Source: Thermosediminibacter litoriperuensis
Lineage (GTDB): Bacteria > Bacillota > Thermosediminibacteria > Thermosediminibacterales > Thermosediminibacteraceae
Length of the DNA stretch: 64,000 nucleotides
NCBI RefSeq assembly: GCF_008124715.1
Contig: NZ_VNHO01000004.1
Coordinates: 1 to 64,000 of the forward strand
Direction: 5' to 3'
Part shown: in pieces, positions 16,936 to 26,198 of the stretch
How positions within the stretch are numbered: position 1 is the stretch's first letter
How the letters are laid out: every line of letters starts with the position of its first letter
The notes under the pieces: model-generated
Seen by the model: only the letters and a program-made list of their open reading frames with translations
Told to the model about the DNA's origin: nothing
Databases searched by the model: none
Made by a program: the position numbers and the translations under genes

Positions 16936-18180
16936 TTATCCTGTTCTTTTTCTAAAGAGCTTTCTCAATCTCTCCAGCATGCCCTTTTCTTCCATCACTA
17001 CAAAAGGAACATCCTGGCTTTTAGGAACGAGAAGCACCCCCAGGGTGCTCATTCCTTCGGGGTATGCACTCACCTCCAGGGTTTTAAAGCTGCCGTCGGT
17101 TTTGAGCACATCAACCCAAACGTAAGTTGGAAAAGCTGCCTTTATCTGCCTTATGTCCTCCACATCCTCAATCTGCCGCCCGTTTATTGAAAGGATTATA
17201 TCCCCGGGTTCTATTCCCATTTTTTCAGCCGGGGAACCCTTCACTACATCCAGGACCCTGATTCCTCTTGCGGAAGGAGCAAACAGCGGCTGTTTTTCCC
17301 TTTCGTTCTTCCTGCCCAAGATTATTAAAGCCTCATGAGCTGCGGGAGCGAATAGGGCAGCTACAAACTTGAAAGCGTGAATCCTGGAGGCCGTAATTGA
17401 CAGCAGTAGGAGGGTCACGCTGAAAAACAAAAGGTTCAAAGCCGACGCCCTGCTCCTGGCCCTGGGAGTCCTGGTAAGAGCTACGTCGCCGTACCCGAGT
17501 GCTGCTACCACCGGGATCATAAGGTAGACGGCGTCCTGCCTTCCAAGTATTCCTGGAGGAGGCTTAATTACCGGCCACCAGTCGGGCATGTTGATTATAT
17601 CCTGCGTGGGTGCCTGCCCCAGCACAACCGCCAGCAACATTATCGGAACCGGCCAGAATTCCTGGAGGGAAAATCCGCCCACTATGCCGTATCTCTTATC
17701 CTGTATGAAGACGGGGGCGGAATTCAGGTGGCCCGCCGTGTAAATGAGGAGGCTTTCCACCATATGGAGCACGGCTACCAGGGCCATCAGCCCGGCTACG
17801 TCTACCCTGGGATAGCCGAATATTAGGGAAAATAGAGAAACTATACCCCCTGCGTAAGAAAAACACATCAGATGCGGGTGTATCAGCATGAGCATAATCG
17901 CCAGAGGCCAGACATAAATCAGGCCGGCTTCAGTTATGCTGATGCCCAAAAAGACTATCACCAGGCTTCCGGCGATACCTCCTAATGTTCCAAATAATAC
18001 GGCGTAAAGCACTTTCTGCCCCGGGCTTATTTTTACAACTCCAAACATCCTCTCTTCCAGATCGGCGGCCTTCCTGTACTGGAGCCATATAATCAGAAGC
18101 ACCGTCCAGAAAAAAGGATTGGTCACCGAAAGGGGCAGACCTTTCAGGATAAAAACCAGTATGCGGAATAACGGAAACAT
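16936..18180 (-). CDS. MinJ/YvjD-like polytopic membrane protein with PDZ domain
   Basis: A 414-residue protein with about eight membrane helices in the first 290 residues and a C-terminal PDZ domain (about 300-385; GIRVLDVVKGSPAEKMGIEP, then GDIILSINGRQIEDVEDI). In Bacillus subtilis MinJ, which has this architecture and lies near ctpB and ftsEX, links DivIVA to MinCD in placing the division site. The same neighbours occur here (ctpB 12 bases upstream, envC, ftsX, ftsE). No protease residues are seen, so it is not an active PDZ protease. The minJ symbol is withheld because direct similarity is modest by eye. Confidence 0.75.
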   Translation of the reverse strand: MFPLFRILVFILKGLPLSVTNPFFWTVLLIIWLQYRKAADLEERMFGVVKISPGQKVLYAVLFGTLGGIAGSLVIVFLGISITEAGLIYVWPLAIMLMLIHPHLMCFSYAGGIVSLFSLIFGYPRVDVAGLMALVAVLHMVESLLIYTAGHLNSAPVFIQDKRYGIVGGFSLQEFWPVPIMLLAVVLGQAPTQDIINMPDWWPVIKPPPGILGRQDAVYLMIPVVAALGYGDVALTRTPRARSRASALNLLFFSVTLLLLSITASRIHAFKFVAALFAPAAHEALIILGRKNEREKQPLFAPSARGIRVLDVVKGSPAEKMGIEPGDIILSINGRQIEDVEDIRQIKAAFPTYVWVDVLKTDGSFKTLEVSAYPEGMSTLGVLLVPKSQDVPFVVMEEKGMLERLRKLFRKRTG

Positions 18181-18192
18181 GCGCTATTCTCC

Positions 18193-19431
18193 TCAATTAC
18201 CTGCTCTTAGGGATGTTTTTAATATGTCCATGGCTTTTTTCAGCTGTTCGTCTTTCTCCGGCGGCACATCGAATGGATTATCTGTTTTGCCCTGCGCCAC
18301 CTCGACGTTGGGTTCAACTCCTTTTCCGTCGATGCTCCTTCCGCTGGGTAAAAAATACCTGGCTATAGTTATTTTCAGCCCGGAACCGTTGCTCAGCGGT
18401 GTCAGTTCCTGGACGGTACCTTTCCCGAAGGTCTTTTTGCCCACCAGAACGCCCCTGCCGGTGTCCTGAAGGGCTCCTGCCACAATTTCCGCCGCACTGG
18501 CGCTGTTCTCGTTTACAAGCACCGCCAGCGGCATATTGAGGCTGGCCGTATCGGAGTAATATTCTTCTAACCGGTGACCGTACCTGTCTTCGGTGAACAC
18601 CACCAGCCCTTTCCCCATCAATGCGTCGGCAACCTCCACCGCCGCGTTGAGGGAACCACCGGGATTATTCCTGAGATCCAGCACCAGGGCTTTTACGCCC
18701 TTCTGTCGTAGGTACGACAGGGCATCCCTGAATTCCTCGGGCGTGTGAGTATCAAAAGACGTGATCTTTACGTAACCGATGTCATCTCCCAACACATCCC
18801 GTTTAACCGTCTTCAGCCTTATATCATCCCTTACGAGTTCGTATTTCAATAAATCCTTTACCCCCGGCCGCTCTATATAAACCGTGACCTTCGTGCCCTT
18901 CCTGCCGCGAAGGAGCTTTACGGCCTCATCCAGAGTCTTTCCTTTGAGTTCCACGTCATCTACCTTTACTATCCTGTCACGAGGGCGTATTCCGGCTCTC
19001 TGCGCCGGAGTGTCTTCAATCGGTGCTATCACTATTATTGAGCCGGTTTCTTCATCTATGTCGAGAGAAAGCCCTACTCCCTCAAAGCTGCCGTTTACGG
19101 AAATCATGAAATCCTGAAATTCCTCGGCATCCATGAACACGGAATACGGGTCTCCTAGAGCCTGAACCATTCCTTTGATGGCGCCCTGCACCAGCACGTT
19201 TACCGGAACATCCTTTATGTATCTCTCGCGGATGTAGTTCATCACGTCGATAGCCGGTTTGAGTTCCTGAAATTCGCTGCTTTCCCGGGAAAAAACCTCC
19301 GACGGTGGCTTTTCCCTTAAAGCAGAAAGGGGCTTTACACCAAGAGCAGCCCCTAAAAAGAATGCGACAGTAAAGACCAGCAAGTATGAAATAAGCGCCC
19401 TGATAAATTTTTTCCCTTTACCGGTCAGCAT
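18193..19431 (-). CDS. ctpB: Carboxyl-terminal processing protease (S41), CtpA/CtpB type
   Basis: A secreted, membrane-anchored serine protease. It has an N-terminal TM anchor (about residues 12-32), a PDZ domain (about 95-180; GVGLSLDIDEETGSI, AGIRPRDRIVKVDD), and the S41 core with LRNNPGG, the nucleophile in NENSASAAEIVAGAL and the general-base Lys in GKKTFGKGTVQ. In Bacilli CtpB cleaves SpoIVFA during sporulation; homologues beside ftsEX may process wall or division proteins. Length 412 is typical. Only a weak AAGGTGG ribosome site precedes the ATG. Confidence 0.9.
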   Translation of the reverse strand: MLTGKGKKFIRALISYLLVFTVAFFLGAALGVKPLSALREKPPSEVFSRESSEFQELKPAIDVMNYIRERYIKDVPVNVLVQGAIKGMVQALGDPYSVFMDAEEFQDFMISVNGSFEGVGLSLDIDEETGSIIVIAPIEDTPAQRAGIRPRDRIVKVDDVELKGKTLDEAVKLLRGRKGTKVTVYIERPGVKDLLKYELVRDDIRLKTVKRDVLGDDIGYVKITSFDTHTPEEFRDALSYLRQKGVKALVLDLRNNPGGSLNAAVEVADALMGKGLVVFTEDRYGHRLEEYYSDTASLNMPLAVLVNENSASAAEIVAGALQDTGRGVLVGKKTFGKGTVQELTPLSNGSGLKITIARYFLPSGRSIDGKGVEPNVEVAQGKTDNPFDVPPEKDEQLKKAMDILKTSLRAGN

Positions 19432-19499
19432 CTATTGACCCACCTTAACTTTGATTTTCATTTTATCTATATTTATTAAACTTTTTCCCATTATATCAC

Positions 19500-20648
19500 T
19501 TATTTTAACCAATTCCAAGGGTTAACATGCTGACCGTTCTTACGCACTTCGAAATGGAGGTGCGGCCCAGTGGAGTATCCGCTACTTCCGACAAGAGCCA
19601 CCCTTTCTCCGCGCTTAACCTTTTGACCCTCGCTTACGAGTATCTTTGAGAGATGCGCATACAGGGTGGATATGCCGCCGCCGTGGTCGACAATAACGGT
19701 ATAACCGTAACCGCCGTAATACCCGGCGTATATCACTACACCGTCATCGGCCGCCACAACGTTGGCCCCCATGGAAGCGCCGATGTCGACTCCCGTGTGG
19801 AACCGCTTGGTCTTGAATATGGGATGGGTGCGCCAGCCGTAGTTAGAAGTAACCCGCGTGGAACTGGGAGCAGGCCAGTGGAACTTACCGGTTCCCATAT
19901 ACCCCCGGTTGTTTTTAGCCTGAATTTGCTTGATCATTTCAGCTATTTTTCTGGATTCCGCCTCCAGTTGATCTTGCTGGCGCTCGTACTCCTTCCTTTG
20001 TTCCTCCAGGCTCGCCAGTAATTTCTGCCGGTCCTGCTGGCGGGAGGCTATCCTCGCCCTATGGGTGCTTATGATCTGGTGCTGCTGAGCGATAGCCCGC
20101 TTGTGTGCCTCCAGCTCCGCCTTCTTCTTCGCTATTAAGTCCTTTTTTGCCTTGAAGTCCGCCAGAAGGTTTTTGTCGTAATCCGCCACCCTCTTAACCA
20201 TATCCATCCTCGTGAGAAAATCGGAAAAACTGGTCGCCGCCAGCATTACTTCCAAGTAATCCACGGGGCCGGCTATGTACATCGCCTTCAGGCGTACCCG
20301 CAGGTTCTCCTTCTGGTTCTCGACCTCCTGTTCAGCCTTGTTGAGCTCCTGCTGGGTAACGGCAAGCTTTTGCTGAGTCTGCTTTAGATCGGCTTCGGTT
20401 ATCGCCAGCTTTTTCTGGGTTTCCTGCAGGTCCTTTTCTATTGCGTCAAGTTCCATTAATACATCTTTCCTTTGAGAATCCACTTTCCTCAAAGCGCTCT
20501 TTACCTCTTGTAACTTCTGCGATATTTTATTCTGTTGATTTTTCAGGTTCTGCAGGTCAATAGCTCCGGCTGGTGCTGCCGATGTTATAAAAAATGCGGC
20601 CAAAATCAACGCAAGAAGGCGCCTTGCTCCGTTTTTGAGTTTTTCCAA
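19500..20648 (-). CDS. EnvC-like murein hydrolase with LytM (M23) domain
   Basis: A signal peptide (about residues 1-29, ending SAAPAGA) is followed by a long coiled coil (about 32-240) rich in Q/K/E heptads and a C-terminal M23 peptidase domain. The zinc ligands are all present (FHTGVDIGAS, LYAHLS, GPHLHFEV), so unlike E. coli EnvC this one should be catalytically active on peptidoglycan cross-links. Being 21 bases downstream of ftsX, it is the likely wall-hydrolase partner controlled by FtsEX. The start is a TTG behind AAAGGAGG. Confidence 0.9.
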   Translation of the reverse strand: MEKLKNGARRLLALILAAFFITSAAPAGAIDLQNLKNQQNKISQKLQEVKSALRKVDSQRKDVLMELDAIEKDLQETQKKLAITEADLKQTQQKLAVTQQELNKAEQEVENQKENLRVRLKAMYIAGPVDYLEVMLAATSFSDFLTRMDMVKRVADYDKNLLADFKAKKDLIAKKKAELEAHKRAIAQQHQIISTHRARIASRQQDRQKLLASLEEQRKEYERQQDQLEAESRKIAEMIKQIQAKNNRGYMGTGKFHWPAPSSTRVTSNYGWRTHPIFKTKRFHTGVDIGASMGANVVAADDGVVIYAGYYGGYGYTVIVDHGGGISTLYAHLSKILVSEGQKVKRGERVALVGSSGYSTGPHLHFEVRKNGQHVNPWNWLK

Positions 20649-20669
20649 ACCTACACCTCCTTTCGATGT

Positions 20670-21542
20670 CTAAACCCTCAGGAAACGCTTGATTGAAAAT
20701 CCGCTGCCAAAGGCTCCCAGAAAGGTTCCCATAGCCAGTAACCCTAGACTGTAATCGTAAAATTCCTCTATCGGCAGCAGGGAAATCATCGGAATATTTA
20801 ATTTCACCGTATCATATAAATAATTGTAGCCGATAATAAGGAACGTCATAGCGATCAGCGAGCCGGCAAAACCCAAAAGCATTCCTTCTATGAGGAAAGG
20901 CCAGCGCACGAACCAGTCGGTGGCGCCGATGTACTTCATGATATTTATTTCCCTTCTCCGGGCGAAAACAGTAATCCTTATTGTATTCGATATAATAAAT
21001 ACAGAAATCACGGCGAATATCGCCATTATGGCCAGGCCCAGCAATCTCATCCAGTAGGTTATATTGAACAGCTTTTCCACAACGCCCTTGCCGTACTTCA
21101 CCTCCTCCACTCCGGCAATCCCCTGGATGCGGTAAGCAACATCAGCCACCTCCTGGGGACTTTCTACCTTTATGCGAAAGGAGTGAGGCAACGGGTTTTC
21201 TATGCCCTCCAGCAGCTCCTCACCCACCTGTTTCTTAAACTCCTCGAGAGCCTGTTCCTTTGAAATAAAGGTAACTTCTTTCACTCCGGTAATACTCTTT
21301 ATCTGATATTCGATTTGGTTGATCTCCAGCTGATTCACGGAATCCTTGAGGTAGGCGGTAATCTCCACCTGGGATTCCACGTCTTTTGCTACGTGGTCGA
21401 AGTTAATAGAAATCATCAGAAAAGAGCCGAATATTATCAGCGCCGACGCCACGGCCCCCACCGACGCCAGGCTCATCCAGCCGTTTCGAAGCAGGTTGGC
21501 AAAAGCTTCCTTGAAAAAGTAACGGATAGTCCTAAATTTCAC
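20670..21542 (-). CDS. ftsX: Cell division protein FtsX
   Basis: The transmembrane half of the FtsEX complex, which passes cytoplasmic ATPase cycles to wall hydrolases outside. Four membrane helices are visible: one near residue 20, then three in the C-terminal half (around 170, 225 and 265). A large extracellular loop lies between the first and second and includes the conserved FtsX region (VEITAYLKDS, PLPHSFRIKV). The frame is open further upstream, but GAGAGGGG sits nine bases before GTG at 21542 (VKFRTIRYF), which overlaps the ftsE stop by 11 bases; this start fits the family. Confidence 0.93.
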   Translation of the reverse strand: MKFRTIRYFFKEAFANLLRNGWMSLASVGAVASALIIFGSFLMISINFDHVAKDVESQVEITAYLKDSVNQLEINQIEYQIKSITGVKEVTFISKEQALEEFKKQVGEELLEGIENPLPHSFRIKVESPQEVADVAYRIQGIAGVEEVKYGKGVVEKLFNITYWMRLLGLAIMAIFAVISVFIISNTIRITVFARRREINIMKYIGATDWFVRWPFLIEGMLLGFAGSLIAMTFLIIGYNYLYDTVKLNIPMISLLPIEEFYDYSLGLLAMGTFLGAFGSGFSIKRFLRV

Positions 21543-22227
21543 AGCGGTAAACCCCTCTCTCTTCATCCCTGACGAGACGGCCGTTTTCCAACTGCAAAAC
21601 CCTTTTCCTCATGGTGTCTACCAGTTCTTTGGCATGGGTGGCTACGATTAAAGTGGTGCCCTTTTTATTTATTTCGTTCAACAATTTCATTATTTCCCAG
21701 GAAGTATCCGGGTCCAGGTTGCCGGTGGGTTCATCGGCTATGATTACATCCGGATTGTTGACCAGGGCCCTGGCGAGGGCCACTCTCTGCTGTTCTCCCC
21801 CCGACAGTTCGTGCGGCCTGGCGTTCAACTTGTGGGAGAGGCCTACCATTTCGATCACCCTGGGCACTCGCTTTTTTATATCCCTTGGCGATGCCTCAAC
21901 CACTTCCATTGCAAAGGCGACGTTTTCGTAAACGGTCTTTTGAGGCAGCAGCCTGAAGTCCTGAAATACGACCCCAAGCCTTCTCCTCAGATACGGCACC
22001 TCGTTGGGCCTTAAGCGGGTTATGTTCTTGCCGTTGAAGAAAATCTGTCCGCGGGTGGGCAGCTCCTCGCGAAAAAGAAGTTTAATAAATGTGGACTTAC
22101 CGGCGCCGGTAGGACCTACCAGAAAAACGAACTCGCCTTTTTCGATTTTGACGTTTATATCCTGAAGGGCAACGCAACCGCCCGGGTACACTTTGGAAAC
22201 CCCGACCATCTCGATCATATGTAGCAC
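21532..22227 (-). CDS. ftsE: Cell division ATP-binding protein FtsE
   Basis: The ATPase of FtsEX. It has Walker [10 protein letters not shown] near residue 39, signature [15 protein letters not shown], Walker [13 protein letters not shown] and the H-loop ATHAKEL. FtsE is distinguished from LolD-type ATPases by its pairing with ftsX, which it overlaps. Two starts are possible: GTG at 22227 behind GAGGTGA, or ATG at 22218 (MIEMVGVSK). First gene of the division operon; the 110 bases upstream hold no gene. Confidence 0.93.
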   Translation of the reverse strand: MLHMIEMVGVSKVYPGGCVALQDINVKIEKGEFVFLVGPTGAGKSTFIKLLFREELPTRGQIFFNGKNITRLRPNEVPYLRRRLGVVFQDFRLLPQKTVYENVAFAMEVVEASPRDIKKRVPRVIEMVGLSHKLNARPHELSGGEQQRVALARALVNNPDVIIADEPTGNLDPDTSWEIMKLLNEINKKGTTLIVATHAKELVDTMRKRVLQLENGRLVRDEERGVYRCEI

Positions 22228-22327
22228 CTGAAATCACCTCTCATTAACTATTTTTTACTTCGACACAAATCCCAAAATTCCTTCCCTCCTAGGGCTCATA
22301 TTCTATGGTAATATATTCCCGTTAATT

Positions 22328-22352
22328 AAAAAAGCGGCTATTCGCCGCTTTT
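22328..22352 (-). terminator. Terminator of the riboflavin operon
   Basis: AAGCGGC-GAATA-GCCGCTT with six T on the leftward transcript, overlapping the last codons and stop of ribH. Confidence 0.85.
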
Positions 22353-22817
22353 GGGTAGTAATCTCTTAAGGTTAGCCATCTCTATGGCCGTCAGGGCAGC
22401 ATCCCATCCCTTATTCCCCGCTTTTGTGCCCGCTCTCTCAATCGCCTGCTCTATGGTATCGGTGGTCAGGACGCCGAAGATGGTGGGCACCCCTGTTTCG
22501 AAAGATACCAGGGCTATCCCTTTGGAGACTTCGGCCGCAACATAATCGAAATGAGGTGTTGCACCTCTTATGACGGCGCCCAGGCAGATTACCGCATCGA
22601 AGCGCTTACTCTCGGCCAGCATTTTTGCCGTCAGAGGTATCTCGAAGCTCCCCGGCACCCAGTAAATCTCGATGGCCTCATCGAAGGCACCGTGGCGCAC
22701 CAGGCAGTCGAGAGCCCCTTCCAGCAGTTTGCCGGTAATGAATTCGTTGAAGCGGCCGACGACGATGCCGAATCTCAGGTTTTCCGCTGTCAGTTTAGCC
22801 TGGAATATTTTTGGCAT
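22338..22817 (-). CDS. ribH: 6,7-dimethyl-8-ribityllumazine synthase
   Basis: Condenses the ribityl-diaminouracil with 3,4-dihydroxy-2-butanone 4-phosphate in the penultimate riboflavin step; forms large icosahedral or pentameric shells. Family motifs are GRFNEFIT near residue 20, WVPGSFEIP near 55, [14 protein letters not shown] near 83, and [24 protein letters not shown] (positions about 112-135). ATG at 22817 is eight bases from GGAGG; an in-frame TTG two codons upstream is less likely. Last gene of the rib operon. Confidence 0.95.
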   Translation of the reverse strand: MPKIFQAKLTAENLRFGIVVGRFNEFITGKLLEGALDCLVRHGAFDEAIEIYWVPGSFEIPLTAKMLAESKRFDAVICLGAVIRGATPHFDYVAAEVSKGIALVSFETGVPTIFGVLTTDTIEQAIERAGTKAGNKGWDAALTAIEMANLKRLLPKSGE

Positions 22818-22839
22818 TTTCAAATCCTCCTCCTATTCA

Positions 22840-24042
22840 CTATAGCCAGTGACCCAGTTTTTCTTTTTTAGTCTCCAGGTACCTGGCGTTGCTCTCGGTG
22901 GCCGGGATTTTTAGCGGCACTCGATCCACTATCTCAAGGCCGTAACCCGAAAGGCCCACCACTTTTTTGGGATTGTTGGTAAGAAGGCGAATCTTCTCAA
23001 CTCCAAGGTCCCTAAGTATCTGCGCACCTATGCCGTAATCGCGAAGGTCGGGAGGGAACCCCAGCTGCATGTTGGCCTCCACCGTGTCGAATCCCGCATC
23101 CTGCAATTCATATGCTCTGATTTTATTGGCAAGCCCAATACCCCTGCCTTCCTGGCGCATATAGAGTATCAGGCCCTTACCCTCCTCCTGGATCAACCTC
23201 ATAGCTGCCCTCAACTGCGGGCCGCAGTCACAGCGCCGGGAAGAAAAGACATCCCCGGTCAGGCATTCAGAGTGCACGCGCACCAGGGGTACATCGCCCT
23301 CCTTTATCTCCCCCTTCATAAGCACCAGGTGGGTCTCGGCAGTCAGGATGTCTTCATAGCATATTAGCTTAAAGTCGCCGTAATCGGTGGGCAACACCGT
23401 CCGGGCCACCTGTCGCACCAGCTTTTCTCTCGCCCTGCGGTACCTGATGAGGTCTTCTATCGTAATTATTTTCAACCCCTTTTCTTTCGCAAACCTCATA
23501 AGGTCGGGAAGCCTTGCCATGGTGCCGTCGTCCTTCATTATTTCACATATAACGCCAGCGGGATAAAGCCCGGCCAGCCGGGCAAGATCGACGGCCGCTT
23601 CGGTGTGTCCAGCCCTGCGCAGCACTCCGCCGTCCCTGGCTATCAGGGGGAATATATGGCCCGGCCGGCGCAGGTCCTGGGGTTTTGTGGACGGATCGAT
23701 CAACGCCTTTACCGTATCGGCCCTGTCGTAAGCCGATATACCCGTGGAATTTCCTGTGTAATCCACCGAAACCGTAAATGCGGTGCACATATTGTCGGTG
23801 TTGTTGCTCACCATCAGGGGCAGATCTAGTTCTTTTGCCCTTTTTTCCGTTATAGGGACGCATATCAAACCGCGGCCGTGAATCGCCATAAAGCTTATGG
23901 CTTCCGGCGTTACCTTTTCCGCAGCCATGACCAGGTCTCCTTCGTTTTCTCTGTCCTCGTCGTCGACGACGACTACCATCCTGCCCTGTTTAATGTCCTC
24001 AATTGCTTCCTCAACGGTATTAAATTCAAATTCTCGCGCCAT
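22840..24042 (-). CDS. ribBA: Bifunctional DHBP synthase / GTP cyclohydrolase II
   Basis: The N-terminal half (about 1-200) is RibB, which makes 3,4-dihydroxy-2-butanone 4-phosphate from ribulose 5-phosphate ([31 protein letters not shown]). The C-terminal half (about 205-400) is RibA, which opens GTP; its zinc Cys set is in [20 protein letters not shown], with RQEGRGIGL. Both halves have complete motifs. Sits between ribE and ribH in the standard Firmicute ribDEBAH order. Confidence 0.96.
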   Translation of the reverse strand: MAREFEFNTVEEAIEDIKQGRMVVVVDDEDRENEGDLVMAAEKVTPEAISFMAIHGRGLICVPITEKRAKELDLPLMVSNNTDNMCTAFTVSVDYTGNSTGISAYDRADTVKALIDPSTKPQDLRRPGHIFPLIARDGGVLRRAGHTEAAVDLARLAGLYPAGVICEIMKDDGTMARLPDLMRFAKEKGLKIITIEDLIRYRRAREKLVRQVARTVLPTDYGDFKLICYEDILTAETHLVLMKGEIKEGDVPLVRVHSECLTGDVFSSRRCDCGPQLRAAMRLIQEEGKGLILYMRQEGRGIGLANKIRAYELQDAGFDTVEANMQLGFPPDLRDYGIGAQILRDLGVEKIRLLTNNPKKVVGLSGYGLEIVDRVPLKIPATESNARYLETKKEKLGHWL

Positions 24043-24083
24043 CGGTTTTCTCCTTCCTTTTCAGTCTAAAAGTCCGAGACCGG

Positions 24084-24731
24084 CTAAAAACCGTAAAACT
24101 TGAGCATTTCAGCGGTAAGGCCTTTCCCCGAACCGTTCTCCCGCAGGTTGAACAGGTACTCCCTTACGTACTTCCCTATAATATCGGCTTCGAGGTTTAC
24201 CGTATCTCCCGGCTTTTTATACTGGAGGGCCGTAGCCCTGAGGGTATGGGGTATAATTGAAATCGAAAATCCATGGATTCCCACCCCCTGGACGGTCAGG
24301 CTGATGCCGTCTACAGCTACGGAACCCTTAGGGACCACATATTTCATTAGCTCCGGCGACGCACCTATCTCGATCACTACCGCGTTTCCTTCCGGGTAGG
24401 ATTTCAGAATTTTCCCGACCCCGTCCACGTGGCCCAAAACCATGTGCCCACCGAAACGGCCTCCTGCTTTCAACGCCCTCTCGAGGTTTACGCGTTTGCC
24501 CGCCGAAAGTTCGCTCAAGGCTGTGCTTCTGAAGGTTTCCGGCATTATGTCGGCCACAAAGAAATCATTCCCGACTTCCCTGGCGGTCAGGCATACCCCG
24601 TTGACCGCAACACTGTCTCCGACCCGGATGTCTTCCAGCACTTTTTTACACGATACGGTGATCATGGCTCCCGAAGAAGACCCGACCAGCTTAGCAACAA
24701 CTCCTACCTCTTCGATTATCCCGGTAAACAT
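24084..24731 (-). CDS. ribE: Riboflavin synthase, alpha chain
   Basis: Dismutates two lumazine molecules into riboflavin. Two lumazine-binding repeats are visible: [10 protein letters not shown] ... [11 protein letters not shown] ... MPET in the first, and GHVDGVG ... [11 protein letters not shown] ... IPHTL in the second. Length 215 is standard. Its ATG lies within the end of ribD (16-base overlap), showing translational coupling. Confidence 0.95.
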   Translation of the reverse strand: MFTGIIEEVGVVAKLVGSSSGAMITVSCKKVLEDIRVGDSVAVNGVCLTAREVGNDFFVADIMPETFRSTALSELSAGKRVNLERALKAGGRFGGHMVLGHVDGVGKILKSYPEGNAVVIEIGASPELMKYVVPKGSVAVDGISLTVQGVGIHGFSISIIPHTLRATALQYKKPGDTVNLEADIIGKYVREYLFNLRENGSGKGLTAEMLKFYGF

Positions 24732-25837
24732 GAGTCTTCCTCCCTTTCCAGGTCCGGATAGACTTCCAGCAGCAGATCGCCGCCTATCGCCTCGGCCGAA
24801 TGAAATTTAAACCGGGGGGCCTGGCTGAGCCGGCCGATATAAAGTTTGCTGACAGAATCGATCCCCTCCCCGCCTATTACTACAGGAGCCACGAAGACCA
24901 GTAGCTTATCCACCAGATTCTTTTTTATTAGAGAAGCGGTAAGGGTTGCCCCTCCTTCGACCAGTACACTGGTTATCCCCATGCCGCCCAGGATCCCCAT
25001 CAGCCGGGACAGGTCCACCCTGCCTTCGGCTGCGGGGACTTTTATCACTTCCACACCCCTCTCCATCAGAGCGCTCACCCTTTCGCTGTCGGCCCTTTCC
25101 GTGGTGGCGAGTATTACCCGCCCGCCCTCGCATTTCAGCATCCGCGCGTCAGGGGGCATCCGGGCCCCGGAATCCACAACTATTCTGACCGGACTTTTCC
25201 TTTTACCCGGCAGCCGGCAGGTGAGAAGGGGATCATCAGCCAGCACCGTGCCAACACCCGCCATTACTGCGTCATACCAGCTCCTGAACTCGTGAGCTTT
25301 TACCCTGGCGGGTTCCCCGGTAATCCACCTGGATTCGCCCGAGGCCAGGGCAATCTTACCGTCAAGGGACTGGGCTATTTTTGCCGCAACGAAGGGTCTG
25401 CCGGTGATGATGTATTTTATGAACACCTCGTTCAATTTCCTGGCCTCTTCTTCGAGCACCCCGACTACCACCTCGACACCGGCTTCTTTCAAGCGCTTTA
25501 TGCCCTTACCGGCAACCAAAGGGTTAGGATCGGCCATAGCCGCCACAACCCTTTTTACACCGGCCCTTATTATCGCCTCAGCACAGGGAGGTGTTCTGCC
25601 GTAATGACAGCAGGGCTCAAGGTTTACGTAGAGCTCCGCCCCCCTCGCCCTTTCGCCCGCCTGGGCTAAAGCCTCTACCTCGGCATGGGGCTCTCCGGCT
25701 TTTCTGTGGTAGCCTTCGCCGACTATCTCGCCGTCCCTTACCAGTACGGCACCCACCATGGGGTTTGGACTGGTAGTGCCCCTGCCCTTCTTCGCCAGAT
25801 CCAGCGCCCGCCTCATGAAGAAAACGTCCCTTTCCAT
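24716..25837 (-). CDS. ribD: Bifunctional riboflavin deaminase/reductase
   Basis: The N-terminal domain (about 1-145) is the zinc deaminase (HAEVEAL, and the pair in NLEPCCHYGRTPPCAEAI). The C-terminal domain (about 150-365) is the NADPH-dependent reductase (KIAQSLDGKIA; VLVEGGATL). Together they carry out the second and third steps of riboflavin synthesis. ATG at 25837 is five bases after GGAGG; an in-frame GTG lies two codons upstream inside that ribosome site. First gene after the FMN riboswitch. Confidence 0.95.
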   Translation of the reverse strand: MERDVFFMRRALDLAKKGRGTTSPNPMVGAVLVRDGEIVGEGYHRKAGEPHAEVEALAQAGERARGAELYVNLEPCCHYGRTPPCAEAIIRAGVKRVVAAMADPNPLVAGKGIKRLKEAGVEVVVGVLEEEARKLNEVFIKYIITGRPFVAAKIAQSLDGKIALASGESRWITGEPARVKAHEFRSWYDAVMAGVGTVLADDPLLTCRLPGKRKSPVRIVVDSGARMPPDARMLKCEGGRVILATTERADSERVSALMERGVEVIKVPAAEGRVDLSRLMGILGGMGITSVLVEGGATLTASLIKKNLVDKLLVFVAPVVIGGEGIDSVSKLYIGRLSQAPRFKFHSAEAIGGDLLLEVYPDLEREEDSCLPG

Positions 25838-25877
25838 AAACACCTCCGCAATTTTATTCAGCAGTATTATTTTTTAC

Positions 25878-25907
25878 AAAAAAAATACCCTGATGTCCTC
25901 AGGGTAT
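25878..25907 (-). terminator. Riboswitch-controlled terminator ahead of ribD
   Basis: ATACCCTGA-GGACA-TCAGGGTAT followed by eight T on the leftward transcript, between the FMN aptamer and ribD. It is the expression platform: FMN binding should favour this hairpin and stop transcription. Confidence 0.9.
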
Positions 25908-25924
25908 TCTGCTAAAATAATTAA

Positions 25925-26068
25925 ACAGTCTTCTCCCATCCAGACTTTACTGTCGGCTCCGGAATTTCACCGGATCTGCCTTGCGGCTCGCGGGCTTAAG
26001 GCCTTTCGCCTATCACCGCCGGTCAGGAATTGAAGGCCGAACGCCTTCTCACCTTGCCCCGAAGACTT
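25925..26068 (-). ncRNA. FMN riboswitch (RFN element)
   Basis: The leftward RNA contains the conserved RFN blocks CTTCGGGGCAAGGTGA, ACCGGCGGTGAT, AGCCCGCGAGCCG and ATCCGGTGAAATTCCGG. The closing helix P1 forms between AGTCTTC at the start and GAAGACT at the end. It senses FMN and controls ribDEBAH. Confidence 0.96.
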
Positions 26069-26097
26069 CGGAATAAATTCCATATTTAATTAACTTA

Positions 26098-26126
26098 ATG
26101 ATAACATATATATAGGGGGATTGCAA
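26098..26126 (-). promoter_or_regulatory. Sigma-A promoter of the rib operon
   Basis: TTGCAA (26126-26121), a 17-base spacer and TATCAT (26103-26098) on the minus strand, ending about 30 bases before the FMN aptamer. Confidence 0.65.
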
Positions 26127-26198
26127 TACTTTGAAAAGTTAATAACGACAACCGAAAAAATAAAGACTAAAATTAAAAGTCAAAAGAGGTGTGTTGCC

